DNA of 60,058 nucleotides from CAIXPS01 sp034430115 (lineage in GTDB: Bacteria; Chloroflexota; Anaerolineae; J036; Brachytrichaceae). A program made the position numbers and the translations under genes. Each line of letters begins with the position of its first letter. The stretch's first letter is position 1. The stretch spans positions 1 to 60,058 of the forward strand of contig DAOUFG010000178.1 of the NCBI GenBank assembly GCA_034430115.1, read 5' to 3'. Below the pieces are notes generated by a model. The model had not been told where the DNA came from, made no database searches, and worked only from the letters and a program-made list of their open reading frames with translations. Of the stretch, positions 33,255 through 42,116 are shown one piece after another.

Positions 33255-34652
33255 TTACTTCATATTGGCGACGGCGTCGTCGATGGCCTTCTGCGCATCA
33301 GCCATCGCCGCGTCGGGGGCCTGCGCGCCGGTCCAGACAGCCGTGCTGGCCTTGCCGACGGGGTCCCACTGCGCCGATGAGAACGGCGACGGGGACATCG
33401 GGACGCCCACATTTGCGGCTGCGCCGAAGCCGACCACGGAAGCAAGCTTCGCCACGTCCGGATCCTTCAGGGCGGCCGTCTGCGCAGGGATCGTCTTATT
33501 CACCAGCGCGAGCTTCTTTTGCACGTCGGCGCTGGTGTAATACTTGATGATGTCCAGCGCGATGCTGCTCGTGCCACGATCGACCGCGTTCTTGCTGATC
33601 ATCATCGTCTTGATGCCGACGAACGGCTTGCCCATCGGCAGGATGCCATAGTTGACCTTATTCTCTTCGATCGCGGCGATGGCCCATGGGCCGGTCCACC
33701 ACATGCCCACTTTGCCTTCCTTCAGCGCGGCATTGCAAATGTCGTAGCTGTTTTCCTTCAAAGACACCTTGGACATGTCAGCCAGCCACTGCGCCGCCTG
33801 AATGGCTTCCGTCGTGGTCATGTAGGCCTGCCCGGTTTCGTCCACGTAGCTGGGAACGCCAAAGCCGAAGTAGATGGGCGCAACGTGATAGGCGTCACTG
33901 GCGCCAAAGCCCTGGTTGCACACGAGCGGCTTACCGGTGTCCTTCTGGAACGCGGTAGCCTTGGTCAGCAGGTCTTTGAGGTCGGTGGGCAGATACTTAT
34001 CGGTGACCAGGTCCTTGTTGTAGACCAATGCGATAGCTTCCTCCGTTTCGGGGAGCGCCCAGATCTTGCCCTGCCACGTCACGCCAGCCACGGCGGCTGG
34101 CTCGTAAATGCTCTTCAGATAGGCCTCATCTATGCCCAGGCTACCCAGGTCAACGATGTTGCCCTTGAGCGCCTGGTTGCCGATTGCGTCGTTGGCCCAA
34201 CCGATGATGTCGGGGCCTTGGCCGGCGGGGATTGCGACGTTCAAAGCATTCTGCACGTCGTTTGGCTTGGAGAGGTCAATCTGCACATCCGGGTGCGCTT
34301 TCTCATAATCCGCAAAGGCGGCTTTGATCGCATCGAGGTACGCGCCATCCCACTGATGCCAGATCGTGATCTTGGTCGCGCCTGGGCGCGTGGTGGCTGT
34401 CGGTTCGGCTGTCGCCGTCGAGGTGGCAGCGGCTTCGGCAGCGGGTGTGTCGGTTGCAGCCGCGGCAGGCGTATCCGTTGCAGCAGATGCTTCCGTTGGG
34501 GTATCTGTTGCGGCGGCAGCGGCGGCGGTCGTGGGTTCGGATGTCGCAGCAGCAGTTGTCGGGGCGGCGGTGGGAGTCGCACTTCCGCAAGCAGCCAGAA
34601 TCATGCTTGCAGTAATGACAAGTGAACCAAGCGTAAACTTCTGGGTTTTCAT
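33255..34652 (-). CDS. malE: Sugar-binding lipoprotein of the maltodextrin ABC transporter
   Basis: A 465-residue lipoprotein. The signal peptide MKTQKFTLGSLVITASMILA ends in a lipobox (LAAC), followed by ~75 residues of Ala/Thr/Pro/Glu low complexity, a membrane tether common in Chloroflexota. The binding domain starts at KITIWHQWDGAYLDAIKAAF and shows the family segment MWWTGPWAIAAIEENKVNYG. A small in-frame leader ORF (34649-34762) ends on its start codon. First large gene of the operon. Confidence 0.9.
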   Translation of the reverse strand: MKTQKFTLGSLVITASMILAACGSATPTAAPTTAAATSEPTTAAAAAATDTPTEASAATDTPAAAATDTPAAEAAATSTATAEPTATTRPGATKITIWHQWDGAYLDAIKAAFADYEKAHPDVQIDLSKPNDVQNALNVAIPAGQGPDIIGWANDAIGNQALKGNIVDLGSLGIDEAYLKSIYEPAAVAGVTWQGKIWALPETEEAIALVYNKDLVTDKYLPTDLKDLLTKATAFQKDTGKPLVCNQGFGASDAYHVAPIYFGFGVPSYVDETGQAYMTTTEAIQAAQWLADMSKVSLKENSYDICNAALKEGKVGMWWTGPWAIAAIEENKVNYGILPMGKPFVGIKTMMISKNAVDRGTSSIALDIIKYYTSADVQKKLALVNKTIPAQTAALKDPDVAKLASVVGFGAAANVGVPMSPSPFSSAQWDPVGKASTAVWTGAQAPDAAMADAQKAIDDAVANMK

Positions 34653-34762
34653 AGCTTCTCTGTCTCCTTACTCATCTCATAACCTGTACAAATAACATCA
34701 TCTAATAAAGCTTCCCAATCGGAAGAGGTTGAAACTTCATCAGTCGCTTGGGCAATAGACAT
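34649..34762 (-). CDS. Possible 37-residue leader ORF overlapping malE start
   Basis: On the minus strand an ATG at 34762 follows a perfect AAGGAGGT, though with only one base between. The frame (MSIAQATDEVSTSSDWEALL and so on) runs for 37 codons and its TGA overlaps the malE ATG as ATGA. This arrangement would allow coupled translation. The short SD spacing and missing homologs leave it doubtful. Confidence 0.35.
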   Translation of the reverse strand: MSIAQATDEVSTSSDWEALLDDVICTGYEMSKETEKL

Positions 34763-35190
34763 ACCTCCTTATGAACGACTCGCGCATTCATTTTTGAGTG
34801 GGTGCAATGGGACATGCCTTCATGTAGCCGGTGCATGGCAAATGAACTCTTTGCCTCGAAACAATACAAATGCCCATTAATTCCATATGGCTACTCCCAA
34901 TGCCGCAAATGTGGCTTTGCACATATATCATCCACGATTTGCTAAATCATTTCCCAGGCAATTGGAAAAGTAACACCCTCAGGAATTCCTGTCAACCAGT
35001 TTAGTAAAATCAGGGGAATTGGGGGCTTCTGAGAGTGGGAATCCCTTGCTTTGAACATCGAACGGGCTTATTGCGCGTCGCTTATGTGGCCGTGAAGGCC
35101 GCTGAACGCGCCAGCCCGAAAATAAGCAAAACGGTGAGAGGTTTTAAGGTTGGTCGGTTTAATCACCGATTAACCCGTTACTGCTATAGT
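34763..35190. other. Divergent regulatory region, malE and ParB-like genes
   Basis: About 430 bp, AT-richer than the flanks, between the divergent malE operon and the DUF4032-like gene. No protein is supported. A word TTTCCCAGGCAATTGGAAAA near 34950 is a weak palindrome that could be a repressor site, but it is not close to a LacI consensus. A TATAGT lies at about 35183-35188 before the plus-strand gene without a clear -35. Confidence 0.4.
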
Positions 35191-35201
35191 GGGTGCCAAT
35201 C

Positions 35202-36143
35202 ATGAACGAATGGAATGAAATAACGGCGCAAGACCAGCTGGACTTCAGCGGCGCACGCACGAAACACTTCATGCGCGCCGTGCTGGGGTTGGTCTCCGGC
35301 CGTAAAAGTGATTTACTGGCTTGGGATGAAGTTAAAGATAAATTGGGATTGCGGGGGTTGGTTGCGCGTGGCGTACAGACGGTGCCAATCGATAAAATTG
35401 TGGGGAGCGTCGGACGGTACCACGATTTCGACAACGCTTTCTTGCCCACCACGAATGCGCTCAGCACGCGCTGGCGCAAGATCAACCGTGCCTTCTACGA
35501 AGACGTCAGTCTGCCACCGGTGAAGCTCTACAAGGTGGGCGACGTGTACTTTGTACTCGACGGCAACCACCGCGTTTCGGTGGCGCGTGAGCATGGCGCC
35601 ACTTACATCGATGCCGAAGTGAACGAAGCGATGACGCGCGTGCCGCCCACCGCGGAAGACCTCAACGCCGATTCGCTGGCGATCCTGGGTGAATATGCTG
35701 AATTCCTGGAGCGCACGCAACTGGACAAGCTGCGCCCCGAGCAGAACATCCGCTTCTCCATCGGCGGCGCTTACCAACGGCTGATCGAGCACATCGCAGT
35801 GCATCGCTACTTCATGGGCCTGGATCTGAAGCGGGACATCGGCGAAGACGAGGCCGTGGCCGACTGGTACGACAACGTGTATATGCCGATCGTGAAGGCG
35901 GTGCGAGAAGAGAACATCCTGAAGGAGTTCCCCGGGCGCACCGAGGCGGACCTGTACTTGTGGATCATCGACCACAAGCACTTTTTGCGCGAAGAGTGCG
36001 GGTGCGATATCTCACCCGATGTCGCTGCGGCGGATTATGCCGAGCAGTTTGCGCCCAAACCGCCGTTCAAGCGCGTGCAAACGGCAGTAGGGCAACTAGT
36101 GCGTACATTGGCAGGCCGCGCGCGAATGCTGGAAACCAACTAA
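35202..36143 (+). CDS. ParB/sulfiredoxin-fold protein, DUF4032-like
   Basis: A 313-residue soluble protein. The segment LYKVGDVYFVLDGNHRVSVA, then REHGATYIDAEV matches the ParB/Srx core box (GNHRxxxA). The C-terminal half (IIDHKHFLREECGCDISPDV) resembles the domain DUF4032 found with this box in Actinobacteria and Chloroflexota. It lacks an HTH, so a plasmid ParB role is unlikely. I start it at the ATG at 35202; a GTG at 35193 is possible. It is divergent from the malE operon but may not be related to it. Confidence 0.7.
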   Translation: MNEWNEITAQDQLDFSGARTKHFMRAVLGLVSGRKSDLLAWDEVKDKLGLRGLVARGVQTVPIDKIVGSVGRYHDFDNAFLPTTNALSTRWRKINRAFYEDVSLPPVKLYKVGDVYFVLDGNHRVSVAREHGATYIDAEVNEAMTRVPPTAEDLNADSLAILGEYAEFLERTQLDKLRPEQNIRFSIGGAYQRLIEHIAVHRYFMGLDLKRDIGEDEAVADWYDNVYMPIVKAVREENILKEFPGRTEADLYLWIIDHKHFLREECGCDISPDVAAADYAEQFAPKPPFKRVQTAVGQLVRTLAGRARMLETN

Positions 36144-36333
36144 CCGGTTGGCAACGTTTAGTTCCGTGATCGTGGTTTGAGGGGGGCGCTGCGAAATGCA
36201 GCATACCTGGGAACCGATTCCAGGATTGCAACGGGGAGTGCGCGGGGGATCATCCTTTATCCATCAACGCATTCCCAAACTGCACGAAGCTGTTCTCCCC
36301 TCTTTTCCATCCTTCTTCATTTACAATGCAGAC

Positions 36334-36993
36334 ATGGAAATCACATGGCACGGACAATACTGCTTCCGCATGACCGAGCGCGGCACACTGACCGTGGTGA
36401 CGGACCCGTTTGACGCCAGCACAGGCCAGGAACCACCTAAATTGCGGGCGGATGTTGTCACTATCAGCCGGGACGGTCCGGCACACAACAACATCGCGGC
36501 AATCGTCGGCGCGCAACGCGGCGACGTGCGCATCGTGCGCGGGCCGGGTGAATATGAGATGGGCGGCGTCTTCATCACCGGCGTGGCGATGAAGCCGGAA
36601 GCGAAGAAGGGTGGCGCACCTCAATACAGCACCGTCTATACGTTCAACTTCGACGGCGTGAACGTGTTGCACCTGGGCGGGCTATCTTTCGTGCCGTCGC
36701 AGGCGCAGGTCGAAGCGTTGGAGACGGTGGACGTGTTGCTAGTGCCGGTAGGCGGCGGTGATAGTTTGAACGCTGCACAGGCCAGCGAAATCGTCAGCCT
36801 GATCGAGCCAAGCATCGTCGTGCCGATGAACTACAAGGTGGGCTCTGGGGCTGAAGGGCGCAAATTAGACGGCGTCAACAAATTCTTGAAAGAAATGGGG
36901 CTAAGCGACGCCAAGACGCAAGACACGCTCAAGGTGGCCCACTCCAGCTTGCCCGAAGATACCCAGGTCATCCTGCTTGAGGTAAAACAGTGA
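36334..36993 (+). CDS. Metallo-beta-lactamase fold protein with altered metal motif
   Basis: A 219-residue protein that follows the UlaG-like branch of the MBL superfamily (MEITWHGQYCFRM, TVVTDPFDASTG, GPGEYEMGGVFITG). Where HxHxDH is expected the sequence is TISRDGPAHNN, so two of the usual metal ligands (both His of HxH) are missing and only the last His remains. It may be a non-hydrolytic or differently liganded member. The ATG at 36334 is chosen on homology; the frame is open further upstream. Its stop overlaps the start of the TPR lipoprotein gene (GTGA). Confidence 0.8.
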   Translation: MEITWHGQYCFRMTERGTLTVVTDPFDASTGQEPPKLRADVVTISRDGPAHNNIAAIVGAQRGDVRIVRGPGEYEMGGVFITGVAMKPEAKKGGAPQYSTVYTFNFDGVNVLHLGGLSFVPSQAQVEALETVDVLLVPVGGGDSLNAAQASEIVSLIEPSIVVPMNYKVGSGAEGRKLDGVNKFLKEMGLSDAKTQDTLKVAHSSLPEDTQVILLEVKQ

Positions 36994-37859
36994 TATCAAC
37001 TCAATCTGCCAGGCATCGATTCGGCCCTGTGGTCGTCACACTCGCGCTCAGCATTGGGATAGGGCTGGCCGGTTGTAGCAGTGCAGCGCCAGTAATAACG
37101 CCAACGCCACAGGTCACACCGGCGCACGTCGCGGACGCCGCGACGCAGGCGCGCATCGATGCAGCCAAGAGCGCGCTGAAAGCAAACAAGTTTGACGACG
37201 CCCTGCGCGAGGCGCAGGCGGCCACCGCGGCAGACCCGCAGAGTAGTGAGGCTCAGTGGGTATTGGGCAACACCTACAACCAGATGGCCGACACACAAAC
37301 AACGACGGAATTGCGCCAAAGTTACCTTACCAGGGCGGTGGACGCATATCTACAGGCCATCAAGCTGGACCCAAACTACGATTCTGCTTACACGAACCTG
37401 GCAACCGTGTACTACAAGACAGGCCAATATGATGAAGCGCAAAAACGAGTGGAACAGGCGCTGAAGATCAACCCAAGCGATGCGACATCGCATTACATCC
37501 TGGGCACGATTTACATTCAGCGCAATTCAACGGAGTCATCCGATGTATTGGACAAAGCACAAGCCGAGTTCGAAGAAGCCGTGAAAGATGACCCCAACCT
37601 GGGCGCTGCCTATATCGGTCTGGCGAACGTGTACTTAATCAAGAACGATCCTGCGAAGGCATTGCAAAACGCACAGAAAGGTGTGGAGTTGACACAGAAT
37701 GCCCCCGACCCTTACGTCTATTGGGCACTTGCCCAGGCACAAAGCGCCACAGGCGATAAGGCCGGTTGTATGAAGACCATTGAAAAGATCAACAGCTTTA
37801 ACGTGGCCGACGACTCATTCAACCAACAGTTGCAGAAATTGACGCAGCAATGTAAGTAG
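36990..37859 (+). CDS. TPR-repeat lipoprotein
   Basis: A 289-residue exported protein. The N-terminus has a hydrophobic signal and lipobox (GIGLAGC at about residue 29), then tetratricopeptide repeats from about residue 50 to the end: SEAQWVLGNTYNQMADTQTT, YDSAYTNLATVYYKTGQYDE, AAYIGLANVYLIKNDPAKAL. Such proteins act as scaffolds at the membrane. The GTG start overlaps the previous stop (4 bp), and the next gene starts 8 bp after the stop, so MBL-TPR-small protein form one operon. Confidence 0.88.
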   Translation: MISTQSARHRFGPVVVTLALSIGIGLAGCSSAAPVITPTPQVTPAHVADAATQARIDAAKSALKANKFDDALREAQAATAADPQSSEAQWVLGNTYNQMADTQTTTELRQSYLTRAVDAYLQAIKLDPNYDSAYTNLATVYYKTGQYDEAQKRVEQALKINPSDATSHYILGTIYIQRNSTESSDVLDKAQAEFEEAVKDDPNLGAAYIGLANVYLIKNDPAKALQNAQKGVELTQNAPDPYVYWALAQAQSATGDKAGCMKTIEKINSFNVADDSFNQQLQKLTQQCK

Positions 37860-37867
37860 GTGATGGA

Positions 37868-38197
37868 ATGGTCAAGCTCATCATGAGTTGGAATATCAAA
37901 ACAGACGAGGAGCCGGCATATTTTGAGTTCATGGTGCAGGAGTTTGCCCCGCGCATCACGAAGATGGGCACACGCCCCTCCGAAGCATGGTACACGGTAT
38001 ATGGTGAAGGCCCTCAGATTATTACGGTGGTGGAAGCGCCCGACCGCACGACCCTGGACCAGGCGCTGGAAAGTGACGAATGGAACGAACTGCTGGAGAA
38101 GCTAAATGCCTTCGTCACCGACTACAAACAAAAGATCATCAACGTGCCCAAGAAGAACAACCCGAACACCCCGTCCGGCGCCTCCGCTCAGCCGTAA
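37868..38197 (+). CDS. Small protein, dimeric alpha/beta-barrel-like, unknown
   Basis: A 109-residue protein starting LIMSWNIKTDEEPAYFEFMV, with beta-alpha-beta character (WYTVYGEGPQIITVVEAPDR) that recalls ferredoxin-like dimeric alpha/beta-barrel proteins. The C-terminal 15 residues are disordered (NNPNTPSGASAQP). It follows the TPR gene by 8 bp. No function can be given. Confidence 0.65.
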   Translation: MVKLIMSWNIKTDEEPAYFEFMVQEFAPRITKMGTRPSEAWYTVYGEGPQIITVVEAPDRTTLDQALESDEWNELLEKLNAFVTDYKQKIINVPKKNNPNTPSGASAQP

Positions 38198-38224
38198 ACC
38201 CACGCGCGGCTTCTCACATGAAAG

Positions 38225-38267
38225 GCCACTGGCGAACCGAGCATTTGTCTCGGCGCTCACCAGTGGC
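38225..38267. terminator. Hairpin between convergent genes
   Basis: GCCACTGG (38225-38232) pairs with CCAGTGGC (38260-38267), with an inner CCGAG/CTCGG stem (38237-38241, 38249-38253). There is no T-run, so termination is likely but not certain. Confidence 0.5.
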
Positions 38268-38287
38268 ATATTCGTCCTTGTGCCCTT

Positions 38288-40117
38288 TCACGACCCATTT
38301 CTGACAAAGAGCAGGAACGGCCCATTTTCGCCCACGTAGTGATAGTTCTGCTCTACGTATTGGTGAATCGCGGGCAACGACTTCCACAAGTCGATGAAAT
38401 CGGCCCCGGGCCAGGGGAAATCGGCCTGGGTGAGCACGAAGAAGCGCGGCTGGTTGCGCGCCAGGTCGGCCAGGTATTGCTGGGCCAACTCGTCTCGCAG
38501 CGCGGGGCTGGCAGCTTCTTGCAAAGGGCGCACATAGGGGAAGCGCGTACCGCTCAGGCGGCCCGCCAGCGGGTAGAGGGCCGGCACATCACTGAACACG
38601 GCGATGCGATCCTGCGGCGAGGTTTGATCGGCCAACGCTTGCGCCACCAGCGAATAGGACGCTAGCTTCGATTCCAGGTAGAGCGTCTCAGGTGGCTTGT
38701 GCTGCACCAGGGCGTTATCCAGCGCGTCGTGTGCCCAGGGCAGCATGCTGGCCCCCAGGCCCAGCACGGCCATCAGCCACAGCACAGACTGGATGAGTGG
38801 GACTAGCAATTTTAGATTGACGATTTCAGATTGACGATTAGGAGATCGGAGATTGGGGATCGGAGATTGGAGATGAGTGATTGGGGATTGTGGGTCCGCG
38901 ATTGATGTGCGTGCGCTGGAACCCGAACGGGCCGACCAAAATCCGAAATCCAAAATCGGCAATCTAAAATCGGCTGCTGCCAGGAGCGCCATGGCGGGCA
39001 GGACGATCACGAAGTGATAGCGATAGAAGTGCCCCTGCCACAGGTCGATGAGCACGGTGAGTGCAAAGTAACCCAGCGCATACGCGGTGGCCTTGCGCCG
39101 GCCAGTGCGCAGCAGCCCGCACAGCGCCCCAACCGCCATCAGCAGAAAGACAAATGGATAGCCGCGCCCCAAGATGCTCACCTGGCTGACCGTGTCTTTA
39201 AATCCCGCCGTGGGCGTGTTGCCGAAGTTGACGAACGCCAGCACTTCTTCCCAGAATGTGCTGCGCAGCCACTCGAACCGGTAGGCGAGCGAGACGTTAT
39301 TAAACGTGACCACGTCATAGGAGATTTGAGTGGCGAGGTTGGCGATGGCGCCACTCAATACGAAGTAGAGCAGGCCCAAGATGAGAACGGCCAGGGCTCC
39401 CAGAAAGAAAGAGATTGGGGATTGGAGATTTTGGATTTTAGATTTCAGACTTTGGATTGGCGATGCGTGTACAGTGAGACCTGAAGTCTTCGCCGGTTGC
39501 CCGGAACGGACGAAAACAACAAATAGCGCCGGGAGCAGCCCGATCAACACGAAGGGATATTTGAACCAGAATAGCACCCCGACGCATCCGCCGCTCACGA
39601 TCCACCACCAATGACGGCGCCCCCCTGTCTCTAATCTCCCACTCTCTGTTTCCATCCCGCGCCAGGCCGCATAGAGCGCCAGCACGAAGAACAAGCTGGC
39701 GAAACCCTCCGCCTGTGCAGTGGCCCAGTAGTTCACGCTCGTGTAGAGCAACCAATACAGCACCCCCGCGGCGATGCCCGCCGGGCGATGCCACATCCGG
39801 CGCGCCAGCAGCCCAAGCAGCAGGGCAGTCAGGGCCTGGCAGAACAGGTCAAAGAGGTGGATCGCCACCGGCGAGGCCGAGAACAGTCGCGGAATGAGAT
39901 AGGCCACCGCCGCCGCCGGGCCGCGCACGTCGAAGCAATCGCGGAACATCACCCCGCCCCGGCGCAGCACGTCAGCGCAGGCGGCAAAGGCGCCCTGGTC
40001 GAACCACAGCGGGTACCACAGTTGCGGCAGGGCGAGCACTGCCAGAAGAATGGCGAACAGAACTTTGAGCCAGGTCGTTGGAGATTTGAGACTGGAGATG
40101 GGTGATTTGGACGTCAT
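38288..40117 (-). CDS. GT39-like membrane glycosyltransferase with repeat-encoded inserts
   Basis: A 609-residue protein with about ten transmembrane helices and an N-terminal WFDQGAFAACADVLRRGGVM, where an acidic residue in the first outer loop fits the GT-C fold that uses polyprenyl-phosphate sugars. The C-terminal ~110 residues form a soluble domain (FPWPGADFIDLWKSL). Two stretches, about residues 218-236 and 382-436, are encoded by the dispersed heptamer repeat and read QSPITHLQSPIPNLRSP and similar; they are absent from the paralog at the same places. Start at 40117 (MTSKSPISSLKSP) matches the paralog's start. Acceptor and sugar are unknown. Confidence 0.82.
   Translation of the reverse strand: MTSKSPISSLKSPTTWLKVLFAILLAVLALPQLWYPLWFDQGAFAACADVLRRGGVMFRDCFDVRGPAAAVAYLIPRLFSASPVAIHLFDLFCQALTALLLGLLARRMWHRPAGIAAGVLYWLLYTSVNYWATAQAEGFASLFFVLALYAAWRGMETESGRLETGGRRHWWWIVSGGCVGVLFWFKYPFVLIGLLPALFVVFVRSGQPAKTSGLTVHASPIQSLKSKIQNLQSPISFFLGALAVLILGLLYFVLSGAIANLATQISYDVVTFNNVSLAYRFEWLRSTFWEEVLAFVNFGNTPTAGFKDTVSQVSILGRGYPFVFLLMAVGALCGLLRTGRRKATAYALGYFALTVLIDLWQGHFYRYHFVIVLPAMALLAAADFRLPILDFGFWSARSGSSARTSIADPQSPITHLQSPIPNLRSPNRQSEIVNLKLLVPLIQSVLWLMAVLGLGASMLPWAHDALDNALVQHKPPETLYLESKLASYSLVAQALADQTSPQDRIAVFSDVPALYPLAGRLSGTRFPYVRPLQEAASPALRDELAQQYLADLARNQPRFFVLTQADFPWPGADFIDLWKSLPAIHQYVEQNYHYVGENGPFLLFVRNGS
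38812..38975. repeat. Nested inverted repeat inside the glycosyltransferase gene
   Basis: Left: TTTTAGATTGACGATTTCAG, ATTGACGATTAGGAGATCGG, then GGGGATCGGAGATTGGAGAT. Right: AAAATCCGAAATCCAAAATC, GGCAATCTAAAATCGG. The unit is in frame and translated. A second, shorter copy is at 39411-39465 of the same gene. Confidence 0.75.
39411..39465. repeat. Heptamer repeat inside the glycosyltransferase gene
   Basis: GAGATTGGGGATTGGAGATT, then TTGGATTTTAGATTTCAGAC and TTTGGATTGGCG. On the coding strand it gives SPIQSLKSKIQNLQSPIS. It lies in a loop between two membrane segments. Confidence 0.7.
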
Positions 40118-40147
40118 CGCGCTCATCATTATCTGGCACATCTGAGA

Positions 40148-40337
40148 TCAGAGGGAATTAGGGATTGGAGATTCGAGATGAGAATAACCACGGATTTCAC
40201 GGATGACACGGATTAAGATTTATCCCTGGAGTTCCGCCTCATCCAAGATGGCGCAAACCACAGCTTACGTGACGATACTGTCACGATTCATCTGTGAAAT
40301 CCGTGTCATCCGTGGTTTACTGAATCCCCAATCTCCA
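40148..40337. repeat. Nested IR element between glycosyltransferase genes
   Basis: Outer arms GGGATTGGAGATT (40161-40173) and AATCCCCAATCTCC (about 40323-40336). Inner arms AACCACGGATTTCACGGATG (from 40186) and GTGAAATCCGTGTCATCCGT (to 40316). In the centre GTGAC/GTCAC forms a small hairpin. The inner arms match those flanking the GxxExxY gene. It looks like a mini-element without gene. Confidence 0.7.
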
Positions 40338-42101
40338 TCACGACTTGCGCCGGAACAGCAAGAACGGCCCGTCCTCGCCCTCATAGGCATAGTGGCTCTC
40401 GACGTAGTGATAAATATCGGTCGCCGCTTTGTAGTCGGGGATGTAATCATTGTTCGGCCAGGGGAAGTCCGCCTTGGTGAGGATGAAGTACACCGGCTGG
40501 TTGCGCTCCAGGCCCGCCAGGTATTGCCCGGTGAAGAGCGGGTAGGTGACCGCCTCGCGCTTGCGCAGCCACAGGTTGATGAACGAGAAGCGCGTGGCAT
40601 TGCGCCGGTTCGACAGGGTATAGACCCACGGTGCGTCGCCGAAGATGGCAATCGTATCGGTGGGCTGGGTGTGGCTGGCAATGTACTCGGCCATCGGCAC
40701 ATTTGGCGCGACATAGCTTTCCGCGTAAATATCGCGCGTGCTCTTGCCGCGCACGACCACGTTCTGGTAGCAATCGTCTAACCAGGGCAGCATGCGCACA
40801 GCCAGCAAAAGCACTGAAGACGCTAGAAGCATGATGACAATTAGCGATTGTAGATTGACGATTGACGATTGCTGCGCAGAGGAGATTGGAGATTGGAGGT
40901 TCGAGACTTTGGCTCCTTTGCCTTGTGAATCAGCTTGCAAGAGGCGCGCAGGTCGCTTGAATCGGAAATCGGCAATCGAAAATCGAAAATCAAAAATCGA
41001 TGAGGCTGCCAGCACGAACGCCGGCAGCATGATGGTGTAGTGATATTGGATGTAGTTGGCCTGCCAGACCACGATGCCCGCGGCGGCGAGGAAATAGGCC
41101 AGCAGAAAGACCGGGAGCATCGCCTCGCGCCGAGCCCAGTGCCACAGACCGCTGAGCGCCAGCAGCGCGATGAGCGGGAACCCACCGCCCAGGATGATCC
41201 ACTGCGGCACGGTGGCTTTGAAGTCGCCGGTCACGTCGGCGCCGTTATTGAAGAAGCGCGCCAGTTGTTGCAGGATTTCGGGCAGCGTGCGCGCCGGCCC
41301 CAATGGGAAAGCCGCCAGCAGAAATTGGAACTGCGAGACAAGCGCCGAAAACGCGCCGTTCAGCACGAAGTACAGCGCACCCAATCCGGCCACCCCCAGG
41401 GCTACGATGCCGAACAGGAAGGCCGGCGCAATGGCGTGCACCAGCGAGTGTGTGCGCAGCCAGACGCGGACCAGGACGCACACGGCCAGCAGGATGCCGA
41501 TCAGCGCGAAGACGTATTTGAACCAGAATGAGATGCCGATGCACACGCCGCCGACGACGAGCCACGCGATGCGGGAGATTGGAGGTTTGAGATTGGAGGC
41601 CGGCTGCGAGGGTTGGCTGCCCAGCCATGCGCCCAGAAGCGCAATGACCAGGAAGAGGTTCGCAAAGGTCTCGGCCTGATCCATGGACCAGTAATTGATG
41701 CCCGCATAGGCCAGCCAATAGAGCAGCGCCGCCGGCCAGGCCGCGGCAAGCTGGAACAGGCGGCGCGCCGTCAGGCCAATCACGACCGCCGTCAGCGCCG
41801 TCCACAACAGCGTAAAGGCGTGAATCGCCATCGGCGCGAGCGACACCAGCATCGGGATGGCATACATCACCATCACGCCAGGCTGCTTGGTCTCGAAACA
41901 ATCCTGGATGGGAATGCCGCCGCGCCGGATCACGTCGCCGCACGCCGCATAGACGGCCTGGTCGAAGCCCAGCGGATACCACAACTGCGGGGCGGCCAGC
42001 AGACCCAGCGCAATCACCAGCAGGGCCTTGAGCCAAAAGGCGGGAGAACGGAGAATAGAGATTGGAGATTGGCGGTTAGAGCCGAGTGATTTGGACGTCA
42101 T
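40338..42101 (-). CDS. GT39-like membrane glycosyltransferase (paralog)
   Basis: A 587-residue paralog of the downstream gene: same start (MTSKS), the same GFDQAVYAACGDVIRRGGIP loop, a similar helix pattern, and a soluble C-terminal domain ending GPFLLF. Repeat-encoded stretches occur at about residues 6-17 (SNRQSPISILRSPAF), 167-175 (ASNLKPPISRI) and 366-419 (SNLQSPISSAQQSSIVNLQS). The pair arose by tandem duplication. The function of a polyprenol-dependent hexosyl or pentosyl transferase is inferred from the fold only. Confidence 0.82.
   Translation of the reverse strand: MTSKSLGSNRQSPISILRSPAFWLKALLVIALGLLAAPQLWYPLGFDQAVYAACGDVIRRGGIPIQDCFETKQPGVMVMYAIPMLVSLAPMAIHAFTLLWTALTAVVIGLTARRLFQLAAAWPAALLYWLAYAGINYWSMDQAETFANLFLVIALLGAWLGSQPSQPASNLKPPISRIAWLVVGGVCIGISFWFKYVFALIGILLAVCVLVRVWLRTHSLVHAIAPAFLFGIVALGVAGLGALYFVLNGAFSALVSQFQFLLAAFPLGPARTLPEILQQLARFFNNGADVTGDFKATVPQWIILGGGFPLIALLALSGLWHWARREAMLPVFLLAYFLAAAGIVVWQANYIQYHYTIMLPAFVLAASSIFDFRFSIADFRFKRPARLLQADSQGKGAKVSNLQSPISSAQQSSIVNLQSLIVIMLLASSVLLLAVRMLPWLDDCYQNVVVRGKSTRDIYAESYVAPNVPMAEYIASHTQPTDTIAIFGDAPWVYTLSNRRNATRFSFINLWLRKREAVTYPLFTGQYLAGLERNQPVYFILTKADFPWPNNDYIPDYKAATDIYHYVESHYAYEGEDGPFLLFRRKS
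40848..41003. repeat. Nested inverted repeat inside the second glycosyltransferase gene
   Basis: Left: GATTGTAGATTGACGATTGA, then GAGATTGGAGATTGGAGGTT. Right: AATCGGAAATCGGCAATCGA, then AAATCGAAAATCAAAAATCG. Read in frame as ~50 extra residues between two transmembrane segments. Confidence 0.72.
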
Positions 42102-42116
42102 CGCTGCATCATTATC

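Noticed and set aside
33519..34625. 368-codon plus-strand frame opposite malE
   Set aside because: Antisense to a clear lipoprotein gene; the Gly/Arg/Cys-rich end is the complement of the Ala/Thr linker.
34940..34975. LacI-type operator for the maltodextrin operon
   Set aside because: TTTCCCAGGCAATTGGAAAA is only a weak palindrome without the central CG typical of LacI/MalR sites, and no LacI gene is in the window.
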